The notes beneath the pieces were generated by a model. That model made no database searches. It was not told where the DNA came from and saw only the letters and a program-made list of their open reading frames with translations. Below, in pieces: positions 13,786 through 26,330 of a stretch of 64,000 nt of DNA. Where the stretch lies: assembly GCA_029207755.1 (NCBI GenBank), contig JARCOQ010000003.1, positions 48,156,971 through 48,220,970 on the forward strand. The letters run 5' to 3'. The translations under genes were made by a program, and so were the position numbers. Numbering within the stretch: position 1 is the first letter of the stretch; the number at the start of each line of letters is the position of its first letter. Source of the stretch: Chamaea fasciata. Taxonomy: Eukaryota; Chordata; Aves; Passeriformes; Sylviidae.

Positions 13786-16230
13786 TTTTTTAACAGAATA
13801 TTACAGTGGAGAGATTACAAAAGATACATCTGCAGTCAATATGCTACAGAGGTGCTATTGTTCTGGTTTGGCACAAGTTCTTTATTTTTGACTGTCTGCT
13901 GGATTCATCGTTTTGCACTTCAGATTACACAATATAAAAAACTACCAAACCGACATTCTTTGCTAATACTTCTGTGTGAGTTTAATCTCAAAATTTCTAT
14001 TTGTGACACTGAACACTATTTAATCAAAAAGAAAATGCATCTTCAATGATTATTAAATTGTGAAAAGCTATCTCAGCTACTTTGACTAAGAAACTTCTCA
14101 ACATTCAAGATGATTCCAATGTATTTACTGCATGCAAAAAAAACTCAACCAAAAAAAATAAATAAAACAACAAGAAGAAAACAAAACAAAAAAACCAAAC
14201 CCACTATTCAAGACTATAAAAACAAACTGCTTATTGTGGAGTTAAAAAAAAAAAAAGAAAGTGAGTCAGAAACATTTGCAACCCTCTGTTGGCTCATTGC
14301 AGCCCACGAGTTTGGGGTTTTTTGTTTGTTCTTGTTTCTTCATGGCATCTTATGTTGCAAAGCTTGGCTGCCCTGAAGACAGCATGTGGTGCTTTGAAGC
14401 ACCTGCCCCAGGTACAGGACTACCACGTCCCCACATCCCTTGTGACTCCACCTATTTGCCATTATAGTGACCATCCATGGAGCTAGCAATGCTCCTTTAT
14501 AAGTCAAACTTCCCAGCTGAGAACTGCAGGCAAGATAGAAGACAATGGTGGGAAGACATGGAGGCAATCTCCACAGCTACCAAAGTGACACTGTTCTTTC
14601 AGTGCTTTTCCTGCTCTGAAAGTCCAAATTGTCCACATGGGGCTGTTGTCCAGCTGTTCAGGTCCAGTGCTGCATGCAGAGGGGCTCATCCTTTTAGCAC
14701 AGCTGCATCTGAAGTTGTCTGTAGCAAGGACCTGGCAAGAACTGCTCCTTGCTCCAGGTGACTTCAGATAGAGGTGTGCTCCAAGGCATCTTGGGCCTCT
14801 ATTTTTGTCCCTTTTCATTTGCTAGCAAAGTCATGAACACAAGATTATTTTTTCAGATCTCAGCAATACCCAGTGATTATTCCCCTGCTCACTTACAACT
14901 GTTTAGTAGCTGAATCACTTCCCAGCCAGCAATTGTGAGCTCAGAGATGGAGGCATCTGTTCACACAAACTGAGGTGTGGGAACAAATTAACTCTAGGTT
15001 TGGAAAGGGGCGAGGGGGAAGGGAGAGACTCATTTTAAATACAAGCCTCTCAGGCCCTAAGGCAGGCAAATGCCCCATACCACCCTGCAATGCTGTTTGA
15101 AATGGACCTTTCCAGATCACACAGCGGAGGTTCTGAACGCACTAATAAAAAAATAATGAACAGCAGTAAAGCTCCAGGGTTACACCTTATTATTGTCTGG
15201 TGCCAGTCTGTTTCAGATTAATTTTGTAGCTAGGCTGAAACAGCTTACCAGATTCTGTTGCTGTGCATGGCAGTAGGATTTGATATTTGTTCTGGTGCAG
15301 AAAAGCTTTCATCTGTGTGTGATGATTAAGGAACCATCAGTCTGGAATTGCTTGGTATTGCTGGGTGATGTGGCCCTAAGCTTTTGAGCCATTAAACAAA
15401 GAGCCCTGTTGTGTTTTTTCATTTTTTTTTCTCTCCTATAAGGCTGTTTGCTGTATTTCCTAAATGGAACAGACTGCCTCTCAGCACCCGAGCCGACTTC
15501 CCACCCCTCCTTTTCTGATGGAAGCCTATTCAAGAATAGTCTTCACAAGCTTTCTCCAAAGCTGTTATGTGGTCTGATAACAGCTTCACGGACAAACATA
15601 CAATCAGCCAGTTAAAAGCAACTTTTCCAGGGGAATACTCTGCACTCCTGATGGCAATATTCCTGGGGTTAATTAGAATATACCAAATTTTCATTGTACT
15701 TCCATCATCACAGCTTCCCTGCAAGCTGCTCTAAAGCAGCACAGACCTTTAGAGCTCTTACCTCATACAGCGACAGCTTTAGTCTTGGCAAGGAATGAGC
15801 AGGGAGGAGAAGGGAGGAGGGAAGGGGAGAAAGGAGGATGGTCACTCCTGGCAGACACAACAGTAAGAGTTTGTAACCTTGCAGAATACCCCCTGGAATC
15901 TTGCCCGTGCTGCCTTTCACACAAAAACCACTCAGCCACTGTCCACACTACATGAAGAATTAGATAAGAAAAATGACCAAACCTCTAAAAAAACAAAATC
16001 CCTGAGGTCCAGCATGACTTCAGAATAAAAGAATGCTGCCTCAAAACCAGATTTTGCAACTTATTTCTTGCAACATGGCTGATCTGGACAGCTGCAAGCT
16101 CTCTTGGAAAAAACTCCCACATAAACATCTTCAGCGTGTGACTGCCCTCACCAATGAATATGTCAGCACTCCTGCAATCTTTGATATCTTTGTGCATTAT
16201 TGTTGCCCTGATTTTTTAGCCTTCTGATGA
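13786..16230. other. intergenic region
   Basis: Between the CR1 fragment and the short LTR. An A-rich stretch lies near 14136-14210. Several overlapping short frames at 14261-14818 look like chance. No RNA gene seen. Confidence 0.6.
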
Positions 16231-16471
16231 TGTTTACATATTTCTAGTGAAGTCTCTCACGAATGTAACATAAACAAGTAGATTGTTTTCATACCAGTCT
16301 CTGATGGACTGGTGAACTGACCACTGGGGTCAGAAACGTGTTCCTCTCATCTACCAATCCTTGATCAAACTCCAAATCCTATTTAAACCCCAAATCATAA
16401 TAAACTTCCTCTTTCTCTCCTCACCTCTGAACCTGAGTGAGTGTGGTTCTTTCGTGTCCCTACCAGTGACA
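16231..16471 (+). mobile_element. short solo LTR (old copy)
   Basis: A 241-bp block starting TGTTTACATA and ending CCAGTGACA. It contains TATTTAAA and AATAAA (16399-16404), then a CT-rich stretch (CTTCCTCTTTCTCTCC) and a GTGTGGTTCTTTCGTGTCCC-like U5 end. The flanks GATGA/CATGA match at 4 of 5 bases, a possible target-site duplication. The order of signals fits an LTR; the family is not recognised. No internal proviral sequence is adjacent. Confidence 0.5.
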
Positions 16472-19400
16472 CATGATCCAGGAGCTCTGAGAGATGGTTA
16501 ATGATTTCTTGCCTTCAAATCCACAGGAACAATAAACACAGACATGGTGCAGTGTGGTTTGGGCTTAGGTTTGTACACATGATGCTTTGAATCTGGTTTG
16601 GTTAGGTTTGCTGGTCCCAGGACACCTGGAGTCAGCAAACTGTGCTCATCAGCACACACATGCTGTGATGCAATTAACAGTTACCACCTTTTTCCTCTGA
16701 GGTTAAGAAGAAGAAGCTGCAAATTAAATGTTGCTCCACTGCTGCTGTTTCTAAAACCACAGGAAAACTTGCACATGCATCCGACTGAACCAATTTTCAT
16801 AATAGATCATGAAAAAGGGGAAAAACTGATGGCTGTTTGTCTTGATAAAGGCTCAGGAAACACAAAAGTTAAGAAAAGGCAACAGGCCCTACGCTGTTGC
16901 ACTTTTGTCACTTGGATCCAAGGGAAATACATAATGGCAATGCTGTGAACCTTCATACACTGAAACCTCTGCAGGGGCCTCATTTTCAGCCTGTGTTTCA
17001 AATCAAGATGGAAGAGCTGTAGGATTTGACTTTGGAGTGACAACCATGCGAAGGACAGGATGTGGCACGTATAGAAATGAAAAGTTACTGTGACAATGTC
17101 TTCCTTCTTAAATAATTGGCTTATGAGTAGAATGAACTAATGCAAAAGAAAAATAAACATATCTTCCTTTGCCAAAAAGCGGTAACTTCAGTAAGCAGTT
17201 CTAACAACTCCCTGACTCACAATTTGTGAAAGCATAGGACAATGATAATTTTGTGACCTTCATATTTCCAGGAAATCTGGCCAAAATTTGCCAGTCAATG
17301 GAAAGGGGATCATCAACCTGCAGGCCTTATTCTCCACAGAATACTCAAGAAATGTTCTTCCCAGTGTAGCTATTTGGGTAAGCTCCAAAACTGAGTCAGA
17401 GCACTTGTGAGTTCACAACACTTTGGTTGAATACTGCAGACAGACAGACACCCAGCCATAGGATGACTCAGGAGTTTTGTGAACTAGGTAGACTTGAAGT
17501 TACATCCTACAAGAAAAGCATTTGCAAACAGGCAGCTCTAAATTCCCATCAGATGTTGTGTGTCTGCTTGAAGGTCAGACATCAGGGCAAATTCAAGGGA
17601 GAAACACAACTCTCAAGGTTAAAAAAATGAGGTAGGGATTCATATAGGATTTGTGGTACTATGAGCAAAAACCATTATCTTACTGGCACCTAGAGACTAA
17701 GACATTTATTCATCTTGCAGTCTTGATAAAATTAATGAACAGATCTTAGGATAAATGGTTTATTTATTAGAGACAGCTATTTATGTGATAATAACCGCTA
17801 ATACTCCTATTTAGTTGATTAATCTCTAGAATAATCTGAGGCCCTGTGTGAATTGATAGTAGTGGGTACTCATGTTGAGTGGGGTGCTTGTCATCCCAAA
17901 ATGTCAGCAACTCTCAACCCTGCCAGCAATCACCAGGTAAAGAAGAAAAAAAAAAAAAACACCACCAGAAAAAAGGGTTTAGAGAATGAGAAAGTCAGCA
18001 CTCCGGTAGCCCTCACAAATCTTTTTCATCAGGAAAAGAAAAACTACCCTTGATATCACTGGAAAGGTTAGAAGTTAATGAGGGTTCTGATAAGCCAAGC
18101 TGGAACAGCACAACACCACTACTCTCAAAAGAGCAAGAAAAACTTTATCAGTTTTTAGGAAGCCTGTTTTTTGTTAGATTGCTTTAAAACAAAATTATAT
18201 CTGAGAAGTGAACGGGAGACTTTAGGAGTTAATGCCAAAACGGAATATAAGACAACTTCCTGGTGCATGCTTGCTCTGCAAAAATGCTGTGGTTTCCTCT
18301 GTCCAGATATAGCACAACTGCTTCAGCTGCACCTAAACCACCACTATCACCACCAGCAACAAAGGCACACAGGAAAAGGCAGATCTGAAATGTCCTGACA
18401 TTTTGCATGTACAGTTGGAGTTGCAGGAGATGATCACTGGGCACATTCCACTGTTTTTGGAGGAGCTGTTTAAAGTGCATTCCTCACCCAGCATCTTGGC
18501 TGTGCAGAGCTGGGCTGCAAAGATTAATGCTGAAATATTCCAGGACGAAGAAAAGTCTCAAATGATAATATGCTGGCAATTAAATTTCTATTGATGAAGT
18601 TCATATTGGATCACACATACACTGCATACTGGTCTTCAGAGAAGAATAGAGATGAAATTATTTAAGTCAAATTTGTCAATTTATTTTACTTCTTACTGTC
18701 TTCACACTCTCTGGTCACTTTACAGTGGAACAGAGCAGTCACCACGCCAGCAAACTTTGCTAGAATGAGGAATTCCATCAGTATGGAACTAGGAAAATTT
18801 AGGTTCCCACAGACTGGTGTCAGGTAACCTCTGACTGCTCTGGCCATAATAATTTTTGCTTTCTGTATCTTTACACTATTCTGATCATGGACCATAAATA
18901 TCTCCTATGGTCATATATATTTTCCCACTGCTCTCCTGCTTGGAGATAATTGTTTGCATTTGCCCATAAGACATCCCTCTCTGCTGATTTGGCATTGGGT
19001 ATCACTAGCTCTGAAAACTGCCCAAGCACCTAAGAGGAGACAGCACCCTCCCATCTCCACTAAACCAAAAATACAAGTTGCACAGTAGCTACTGCAAGTT
19101 CATCTTATCATGGAATCACTACATCCTGCAAAGCATCTCCTAACTGAGTCTGAGATCACCTTTCACTGTTACTAGCAAAGAAAATTATGCCAATTAGTCA
19201 AATGCATGTTATCAAAGCAAATGGTCAAGTGGTTGAATAAAGAATTGAAAATTGAGAACATTTTAAATGTAGATACCTATCTTTCCTTGGTTTTGAGCCC
19301 TAAATATTTTCCCCTCTTCTCCCCCATTTCTCTTAAAATATATTTCCATTGCATTCACTAGAAACAACTGTTTCTGTGAAACATAAATTATTAAACTTCC

Positions 19401-21477
19401 AGTTAGATTTATTGCTTTTAGTTCACTCTAAGCTCTACACAGAAAAAAAAAAGATGAGTTAATATCATAGGCAAAGTTTTGTTCTCTGGATTCCCTCTTC
19501 TTCTCACCAACATAAGGAGCCGTACTCACACATATTGTGCACATCCTCAGCCCAATGTGAAGTGCTTTCAGTTCTCAGCTCCACTTCTACCCCTGCTGCA
19601 GAGCTCTACATCCTGCATCCAGCACCCCTGTTATCCCTCCATGCCCTTCCTGTTTCCCACTCCATCCCACCGGAAATTCTGGTGTTTGGCCTCTCAATTG
19701 CACAAAGAGCAGAAAATCACTGCACAAAAAGCAGCAAATTACTGAAGCACCAGGGAGCCGTGTACGTAATGACTGGCTGCTCCCCCAGTGTGGGCTCCAG
19801 CAGGGTCTCTTTCTGATCTTGGCAAAAACTGCAGGGACTTAGTATCTTAAGAGATAGTATCCCTCACTTCCATTGCCAAATTTGACTGAGGTGCTGCTGC
19901 TGATGGAAAAGGAGAAGGGCAAGTGGAAGGAAAGAAGGAAGGAAGAAAGGAGAAGTTTGGGCAAAGACTGACAGGCAGAGCTGTCACATCATCTTTGTTT
20001 TGACAGAGCAACAGACTACCACTGCCAACCAACTCTGAAAACATTATGTCCTCAGATGCTGTGCTGTGTTTGGTTTGTCTTCTCCTTTCCAAGTCTTACT
20101 GAAAATGAATACCTGGAGGAGAGACAGATCCCTCAGCCAAACTGCAGGATGAGAAAAGAAGCCTCTCTGAAACAGAATGTATTTATGCTCCTCCATCCAC
20201 CCAACATCCATCCTGGCAGTGTTTGAACAAGATGCAAAAACAAGTGGGTCTTAAAATATCGTTCAAACATACAAATTATCACAGCCCGATTCCATTCACG
20301 ACACAACTGTTCTATAATTTGGAAACAAGCTCTTTGGTGGCATGACAAATACAAGACGTCAAATTCTGATTGCACAGACATTCATTGTTCTGTTGCCATT
20401 AATAATCCTAATCTACGCCAGTGGAAATTATGTGCTTGTATTAACAACATATGAACCAGACAGCTGTGAGGATTACTTCTAGCAAGGCACCTGCTCCCCA
20501 GTCCTAGTGAGAGTTATGGGAAAGACGTGCTCCCAGAACTATCCTTCAGGTGTGTGTGGAAGAGGAGGAGCTGTGAGGCAATGTGAGGCAGAGAGAGCAC
20601 TTGGAAACATGAACTACCCCAATATCCAACCACATTACTCTGGGCTTTCTTTCCTTTACGGGGAGGAATAGGTGAAGATGAAGAGAGTCTGTGAAGCTCT
20701 TCACAGGCACATGAAAATGAAGGCTCTCACTGCCCTGTTACTGCTCTAAGGGCATGGCAACACAATCATTGTGTGCCTTTCTTCTTCTGTTATGGCTGTT
20801 TCTCTGTGCTTGTCCTCAGAACTTCTTCCTGTCACCCCTGGTCTGGCTCTCACTGAAATGAATCATGCACTGTGTACACTGCACATCCTTAGGCAAAATA
20901 TCTCATGGAAATGCAACCACAGTTTAGTCACAGTTTGAATTAGATCCACTCAGGCATACACTATGGGGGAGGGGGGATGTTGATTTGTTTGTTGCATATA
21001 TATTGGCTGTTAATTTTTATTGCTTGTAAACTTTCTCTCTATAAAATCTGTGTGAAAGCTGGACTACCACAGTAAAGGAAAGTTACCATATGGGGAAAAT
21101 ATGGTTGATTAAAGTGGCTGTTTCCATGTTTGCTCAGTGTTGTGACACATCTTCACATTGGGTAAGGTGATTGGCAGAGAAACAACAGCAGTGAGAACTG
21201 ATGACTGTATGCGTCATGTATAAATGCCTGGAGCTGAGTAGGGCTTGGTTTTGCAAACTTCCCAGAGCTTCCAAGCATGATTTATTGAAGATTATTCTGC
21301 AATAATGAAGAAATAAAAAAAAAATAAGTTTCACAATTCTTCTTTTAGACTACTGAATGCACAATGAAGAAAAAGCAGGGAGACTGTCTCATGCAGGGAA
21401 TTAAGGTTATTTTAGCACTCCAAATACTCTACAGAAGGTACAATCCCATCTTTCATGTGTGTATTAGAGCTCCCTTC
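16472..21477. other. intergenic region
   Basis: AT-rich, no recognised gene. Minor low complexity only: A runs near 17945 and 19443 and a GGAA tract near 19924. Confidence 0.6.
19924..19952. repeat. (GGAA)n-like purine tract
   Basis: GGAAGGAAAGAAGGAAGGAAG: several GGAA units, potential ETS-factor binding context; length is modest. Confidence 0.7.
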
Positions 21478-21543
21478 TTTCCATTCCATTCCATTCCATT
21501 CCATTCCATTCCATTCCATTCCATTCCATTCCATTCCATTCCA
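21478..21543. repeat. (CCATT)n microsatellite
   Basis: Thirteen nearly perfect CCATT/TTCCA pentamers in a row, with no interruptions. Pentamer arrays of this length are usually polymorphic. Confidence 0.97.
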
Positions 21544-24377
21544 GGAAGGATGGTCTTCTCCTTAAACCAGAGTTTCCTGATCACAGACATTGAATATTAT
21601 CTGAAACTCATGTCATCTCCTCTTTCTTCAGCACCCCATCTACAAAATGTGGATAACACTTCTCCCTTAGTCTTCAATCTTGTATATTTTCAATACAGTT
21701 TATTCTATGTGTTTATGTAGATATATACTGAGAAATATACAGACTCTGATTTTCTGGGCCTCTAGCTCGTACAATAAAATGAGCATAAATAGCTTTCAGT
21801 AAGGAGCAAATATGGTGGGCAACTTACCCACTGGTCTAAAAATGGACACCAGTTAGACCTGTAAGCACTGACTCTCATGATGTGCCATAAGTAGCAGAGA
21901 TGTAGTGCACAGGTTTCAAGAAGTTTTGCACCTTGGGATATCTAAGTATTTGAAGTTTCCTTAGACAGGGACAAGACTATTAGTTGTCCCTAGCCACTGG
22001 GATGGAAAGCCCAAACACCACCCTGCCTAACCTGTTCCCTGTGTGCAGAAGCCCCTGTGCTGGTTACTGTTGGACTTCTTCATTCTGTGACATGGAAAAT
22101 GGGATGTGGTCCCATCATCACTGCATTCCTTTTGGCAGGCTTTGCCTCAATCCTTGTGGATGCAATACCAACTGCTTCTTGTCTCATCTCACATCCATCC
22201 TGAAAAATTGTGGGGTTTTTTCAGACTTTCAGCCTGTAGCCAGTCATTTTCTTCCTTCATCAATAGTCTCTCATCATTCAACTCTAGTCTCATTCTCTTT
22301 ATTCACAGAAGCTAACCTAGAGCTATTTTTTTATTTAGCTCAAAATATACCCTGATGTCAAGGCAGAAGCCTCTGAGGTCCACTTTGTATTTCCTGCTGG
22401 CCTGAGGCAAGTCTCATTCTCATGTGTTCCCTTTACCAGGCCTCACTTACTTTCTCTGTTCAGCTTTCTCCTGCTACAGGCCAGGTTCCATGGAATGCCC
22501 TAACTTGTCCAAGGACTCAGTTTTTCTGAGGTGAGGGCAGAGGTCCTAGAGGAGCTCTCCCTCCTGGCTGGCACATCACTGCATGGGGCAGAGCAGATGA
22601 GAAGCAGAGCAGGGGCAGAACAGGGGAACTAAGGAAGTATTTAGACAAGAGTCCATTCTGAACAAAATGGACCCCAGCTTTGTATTGAGGAAGGGTAAGG
22701 TCACCATTAAGCCTCAACTGACTCTCAGTATTTGGACCAGCCTGCCCTGAAATCCTCCCCTGCAGCACCAGAGCCTGCTCCATCTGTGAGCTGCTGGTTA
22801 CAGCTTCTCTAGAAGCACCCGCATGTGCTGAATTCATGGAAGCGAATTGGATTGTTATATGGTGAATTAAGTCTCTGGATAACCCTGTAGGGTCTGACTG
22901 AAAACAAAGGGCCTTACTCCCTGCTCCTGCATTTGCACCCAGTTACTGCAACTGCAGTAAGCAAAGTCCTTGGGGAAAAAAGTCAGCTTCAATGAAAGAA
23001 GAAAAGTATTGGTAATTCTTGCAGGGAATACCTGCAGAGAGGGAAGATGCTCTCCAATTGCATCAAAAGCTGTGCTGCACATGTATGCACTGTGCAGCAA
23101 AAAGCTCTTCCTTCGGGCAGAATGAAGAAAAAAGGTAAATCTAGGTGGGGATGAAATTAGGATGCATTTCAGAAGATTTCCCACAACACAGTAATAAAGT
23201 GAAACTCGACTGAAAGATTATAGTGGGACTGGCTTTTGATTTTCCAAACAAAAATTGAAGTGAAATAAGGACAAAAACCACAGAGTTTATGCGTTAAGCA
23301 TGTTGGTGATAAGTTAATGTGATTGTTTGTAGACTTCATAGTATATTTTGAGAGACTTTTGCTGTTCAAGGGGTTGGTTATCCTGGTGACAGTCTCCTGC
23401 TCCCAGATCCCAGGGGCAGCAGAAACAGCGGACAGCTGGAGTCCAAAAGCAGGAGCTGAGGCTGGTACTAGTGCAAAGGGTGTTTCTGATGGACATAACT
23501 TTCTTTCCATTTTTGTCACCAATGTTTTTGTTCCCTAAACCCTACCTGAAAACCCAAGATCAACACTGCTTGGTGAAAAGTTTTGTAGTGCAGAATCAAC
23601 TACAGAAGACTAACAATGGCAAAACCACAGCAGTGAATTTTATTTTTAGTATTCTTACAAGTGGAATAATCAGACTTGCTCTGATCTGGTGATTTATGAG
23701 CTATCTGAGAGGTGATAGCTTATGATCCTCACTCAGGGGCCATGAAGTGCTTTCTGCCAAAACTATCAGCCCTTCACATAGCCCTTCACATATTTTTTTA
23801 ACTTGTGTCATCTAGGCTTTTCCTCTTGGGTTTGTTAGCAATCAATGCCTACCTAGCCTAGGCATGTTTCAAAAGGAAAGACATAATATGGAATAACTTT
23901 TGTGGAAGAATATGAAATTAAATGCAATTTAACTTGGGTGCCAAGCAAAAAAATAATTTTGATCCAGGCTTTGCCATCACAGCAATTGAACGTTTAAATG
24001 TAACCACTGGCCAAGAATTCAATCACCAAGGTATCTCCTTTTTGGGCTTACCTTTTGAGGCCAGATATGCAGATACCTTTCTCTTGACAACTCTCCCTCA
24101 ATCACTCTGAAAATCTTAGCTAAATCTTTTAATTCCAGCACCACTCTAATGGTGTTTCTCCTGGAGGTCAGTTACAAGAAGAAAAAGGAAACGAAAAGGT
24201 CTGAGAAAGCAATTTTTTGATTGTTAAATAAGAATTTACTGCTGAACTTGGCAGAACATTTGGAAGTATGGAAAATGTATGTCCAAAATAATTCACATGC
24301 ACAAAATAAAAGAGCGACACATGGGCATAAATGATTACAGTATTTGGTTCTAGATGTGCTAGTCATCACTCAATACT

Positions 24378-24380
<3 letters not shown>
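21544..24380. other. intergenic region
   Basis: No gene recognised. Minus-strand frames of about 105-117 codons at 22517-22837 and 23169-23522 lack splice context and family resemblance. Confidence 0.55.

Positions 24381-24430
<50 letters not shown>
24381..24430. repeat. uninterrupted poly-A run (50 bp)
   Basis: Fifty consecutive A. Bird CR1 elements do not end in poly-A, so this is either a simple repeat or the tail of a retrocopy inserted on the plus strand. An AATAAA-like word (AAAATAAAAG) lies about 75 bp upstream. No recognisable parent gene precedes it. Confidence 0.95.
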
Positions 24431-24435
<5 letters not shown>

Positions 24436-24637
24436 CTCATTTTGCACTGTGATACTTATTTCTTCTCGGGTGCCCATGAAAGGCAGATTTCTAAGCTGAG
24501 AATTCCGGTCTGTGGCTCTGTGGTTGGCCCAGGCGGGTGCTCTGGATACACAACATTCCTGCAAGTGCCATTTTGTGGCTTTTGGGAGAACCAAACGGCT
24601 ACATGATACATGAAACCAGGCAATCCAGGGACTGTAA

Positions 24638-25106
24638 TCCAGATGCCATGAAGCATTTGGAGAAAGGAAGAACTTCCTTTCCAGAAAGGGAATGAAATCT
24701 TGTGGTTTCAATGAGGATTAATTGGGCAAGCTTCGGTCCATTTCCCTGCACTTCTTCTTGTCCCGTTCACTTTTGTTGTTTTTGCTTGGTTTCGGAATTT
24801 TCCCTTTTTTACCTTTAACATTTAATTTCTTTTGTTTCTCTCCTCACTCTTTGTTTACATTTCTTCCCTGATTTTGTGATTTGAATTGGAGTAATTTTGG
24901 AAGTTTTGGTCCTTTTCACTGCCCTTATTTCATCTCAGTCCATTTGGTTGTAGTCATTCCATTTCCAAATTTTCTGGTTTTTTTCAATTGTACTGTTTTT
25001 GATCACATCTCCTCTTCAGAGCAATTGTTTGACTTTATTCTCTGATTTCAAGATTTCATTCCCTTTTCTGAAAGGATGAATTTCCAAATGCTGCATGGCA
25101 TCTGGA
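24638..25106. repeat. large inverted repeat, two ~60-65 bp arms
   Basis: The left arm (24638-24703) reads TCCAGATGCCATGAAGCATT then GGAGAAAGG and GAATGAAATCTTG. The right arm (25046-25106) in reverse complement reads TCCAGATGCCATGCAGCATT then GGAAATTC and GAATGAAATCTTGAAATC. Only a few mismatches and a short indel separate them. The spacer is about 340 bp, T-rich and without an open frame. The left arm holds its own small hairpin (AAAGGAAG, AA, CTTCCTTT). It could be a MITE-like nonautonomous DNA transposon or an inverted local duplication. No terminal target-site duplication was confirmed. Confidence 0.7.
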
Positions 25107-26074
25107 GTCACCCTGAATTTACTGCCACATACAAAGAGCAGAATTGATGGGGATGAGCTATTTCACCTTTTTCCCCAAGTTCAGAGCACAGTCTGTTCTG
25201 TTGCCAGGTCCTTTTAGATTACACAGATAAAGATTTTGCAAAACATTCTTGACCTTGCAGTGTTTCCAAAATGTTTACTGAATTTCAGTGGGAAGAGATA
25301 CATTCGGTAAGGAAATAACCAGAAGGAGTATAACTCTGCTCTACTGTTAGCAGTGGTTAAAATGCCAAGGTGTATTTAAAACATTCAAATTAAATATAAG
25401 TTTTACAGCACCACAGGAATTGATTAAACTTATGTTTTCTTTTGACAGAGCACTCTGCTCTCCCTGCTGTCGAGGGAGATATTGGGAACTGGACTCCAGC
25501 TGGCTGCTGTGCAGCAGAATGGTGCTGCTTGCAGGGCCAGGACCTCCCTGGGTTTCACCAGGCTGTGGCATGGCCTCTCCTAATTAGTACTGTTTTCATG
25601 GGGAAAGAATGCTCCAAATCTCAGGCAGAAGCTGTATGAGCAAAAGCCTTTTCCGCTGTTCTCTAAAGAGGGAAATCCTACACAGCACCCATGCAGAAGC
25701 AGAAGAGGCAGCATCCGTGAGCCCTCCCCTGCCTCTTGCCACATCTCATCTGTGGACAAGGGGACAACCCAGCCTCTCAGCCCACCAATTTAGCTTTTCT
25801 GCAACTCAGCTGAATGCCAAGTGCCCTGTGGCAACTCCCTCACTTCAGCCTTGAAGCAAACCCTGAAATCCCAGGGAGACTTGCTGCTATCCCGTGGCTC
25901 CCCAGCTGGGACTGAAACGGCTCCATCTCCTAAAAATACCCTCCCTTCTAGCCTGAGAATAGCCTGTTCGAGGGTTGTTTTCTTCTGATCTCATTTATTT
26001 CCCATCGCTGTGCCTGTGATTACTCTCCCTCAAGCCCTCTCTCTCCCTCCTACCAGCATGCCTTGCCTAATTCC
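25107..26074. other. intergenic region
   Basis: Between the inverted repeat and the small CpG-rich patch. Nothing recognised. Confidence 0.55.
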
Positions 26075-26330
26075 TCCCGCGACATTATCAGCTGGGATGA
26101 TGAGCAGCTGAGCTCGGCATTAGCGCTGACGCAGGCGGGCTGACAAATGAGAGCGGGAGCGCCGCCGGGCGCGCATTCCCGGGAAGCGGGAGGTGGAAGC
26201 TGACGGGCTGGCAAAGAGCGAGAGCTGGCGGCTCTCGGGCCCCTTCCCTCGGTGGCTCCGGGCGCAGAGCGGCGCAGGGGAAAGACCCATATGCTTCGCT
26301 GCCCTCGGCTTGCCAAGAGCCTCTGACTAC
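26075..26330. promoter_or_regulatory. small CpG-rich patch
   Basis: A dense block of CpG (GCGCCGCCGGGCGCGC core near 26160, then further CG words to about 26280) surrounded by CpG-poor DNA. It could be a small CpG island, enhancer or alternative promoter. No convincing exon is attached; the open frames on both strands are a by-product of high GC. Confidence 0.45.

Noticed and set aside
24370..24711. Minus-strand frame of 113 codons ending in a phenylalanine run
   Set aside because: The run is the translated poly-A tract and the remainder overlaps the inverted-repeat arm; no gene evidence.
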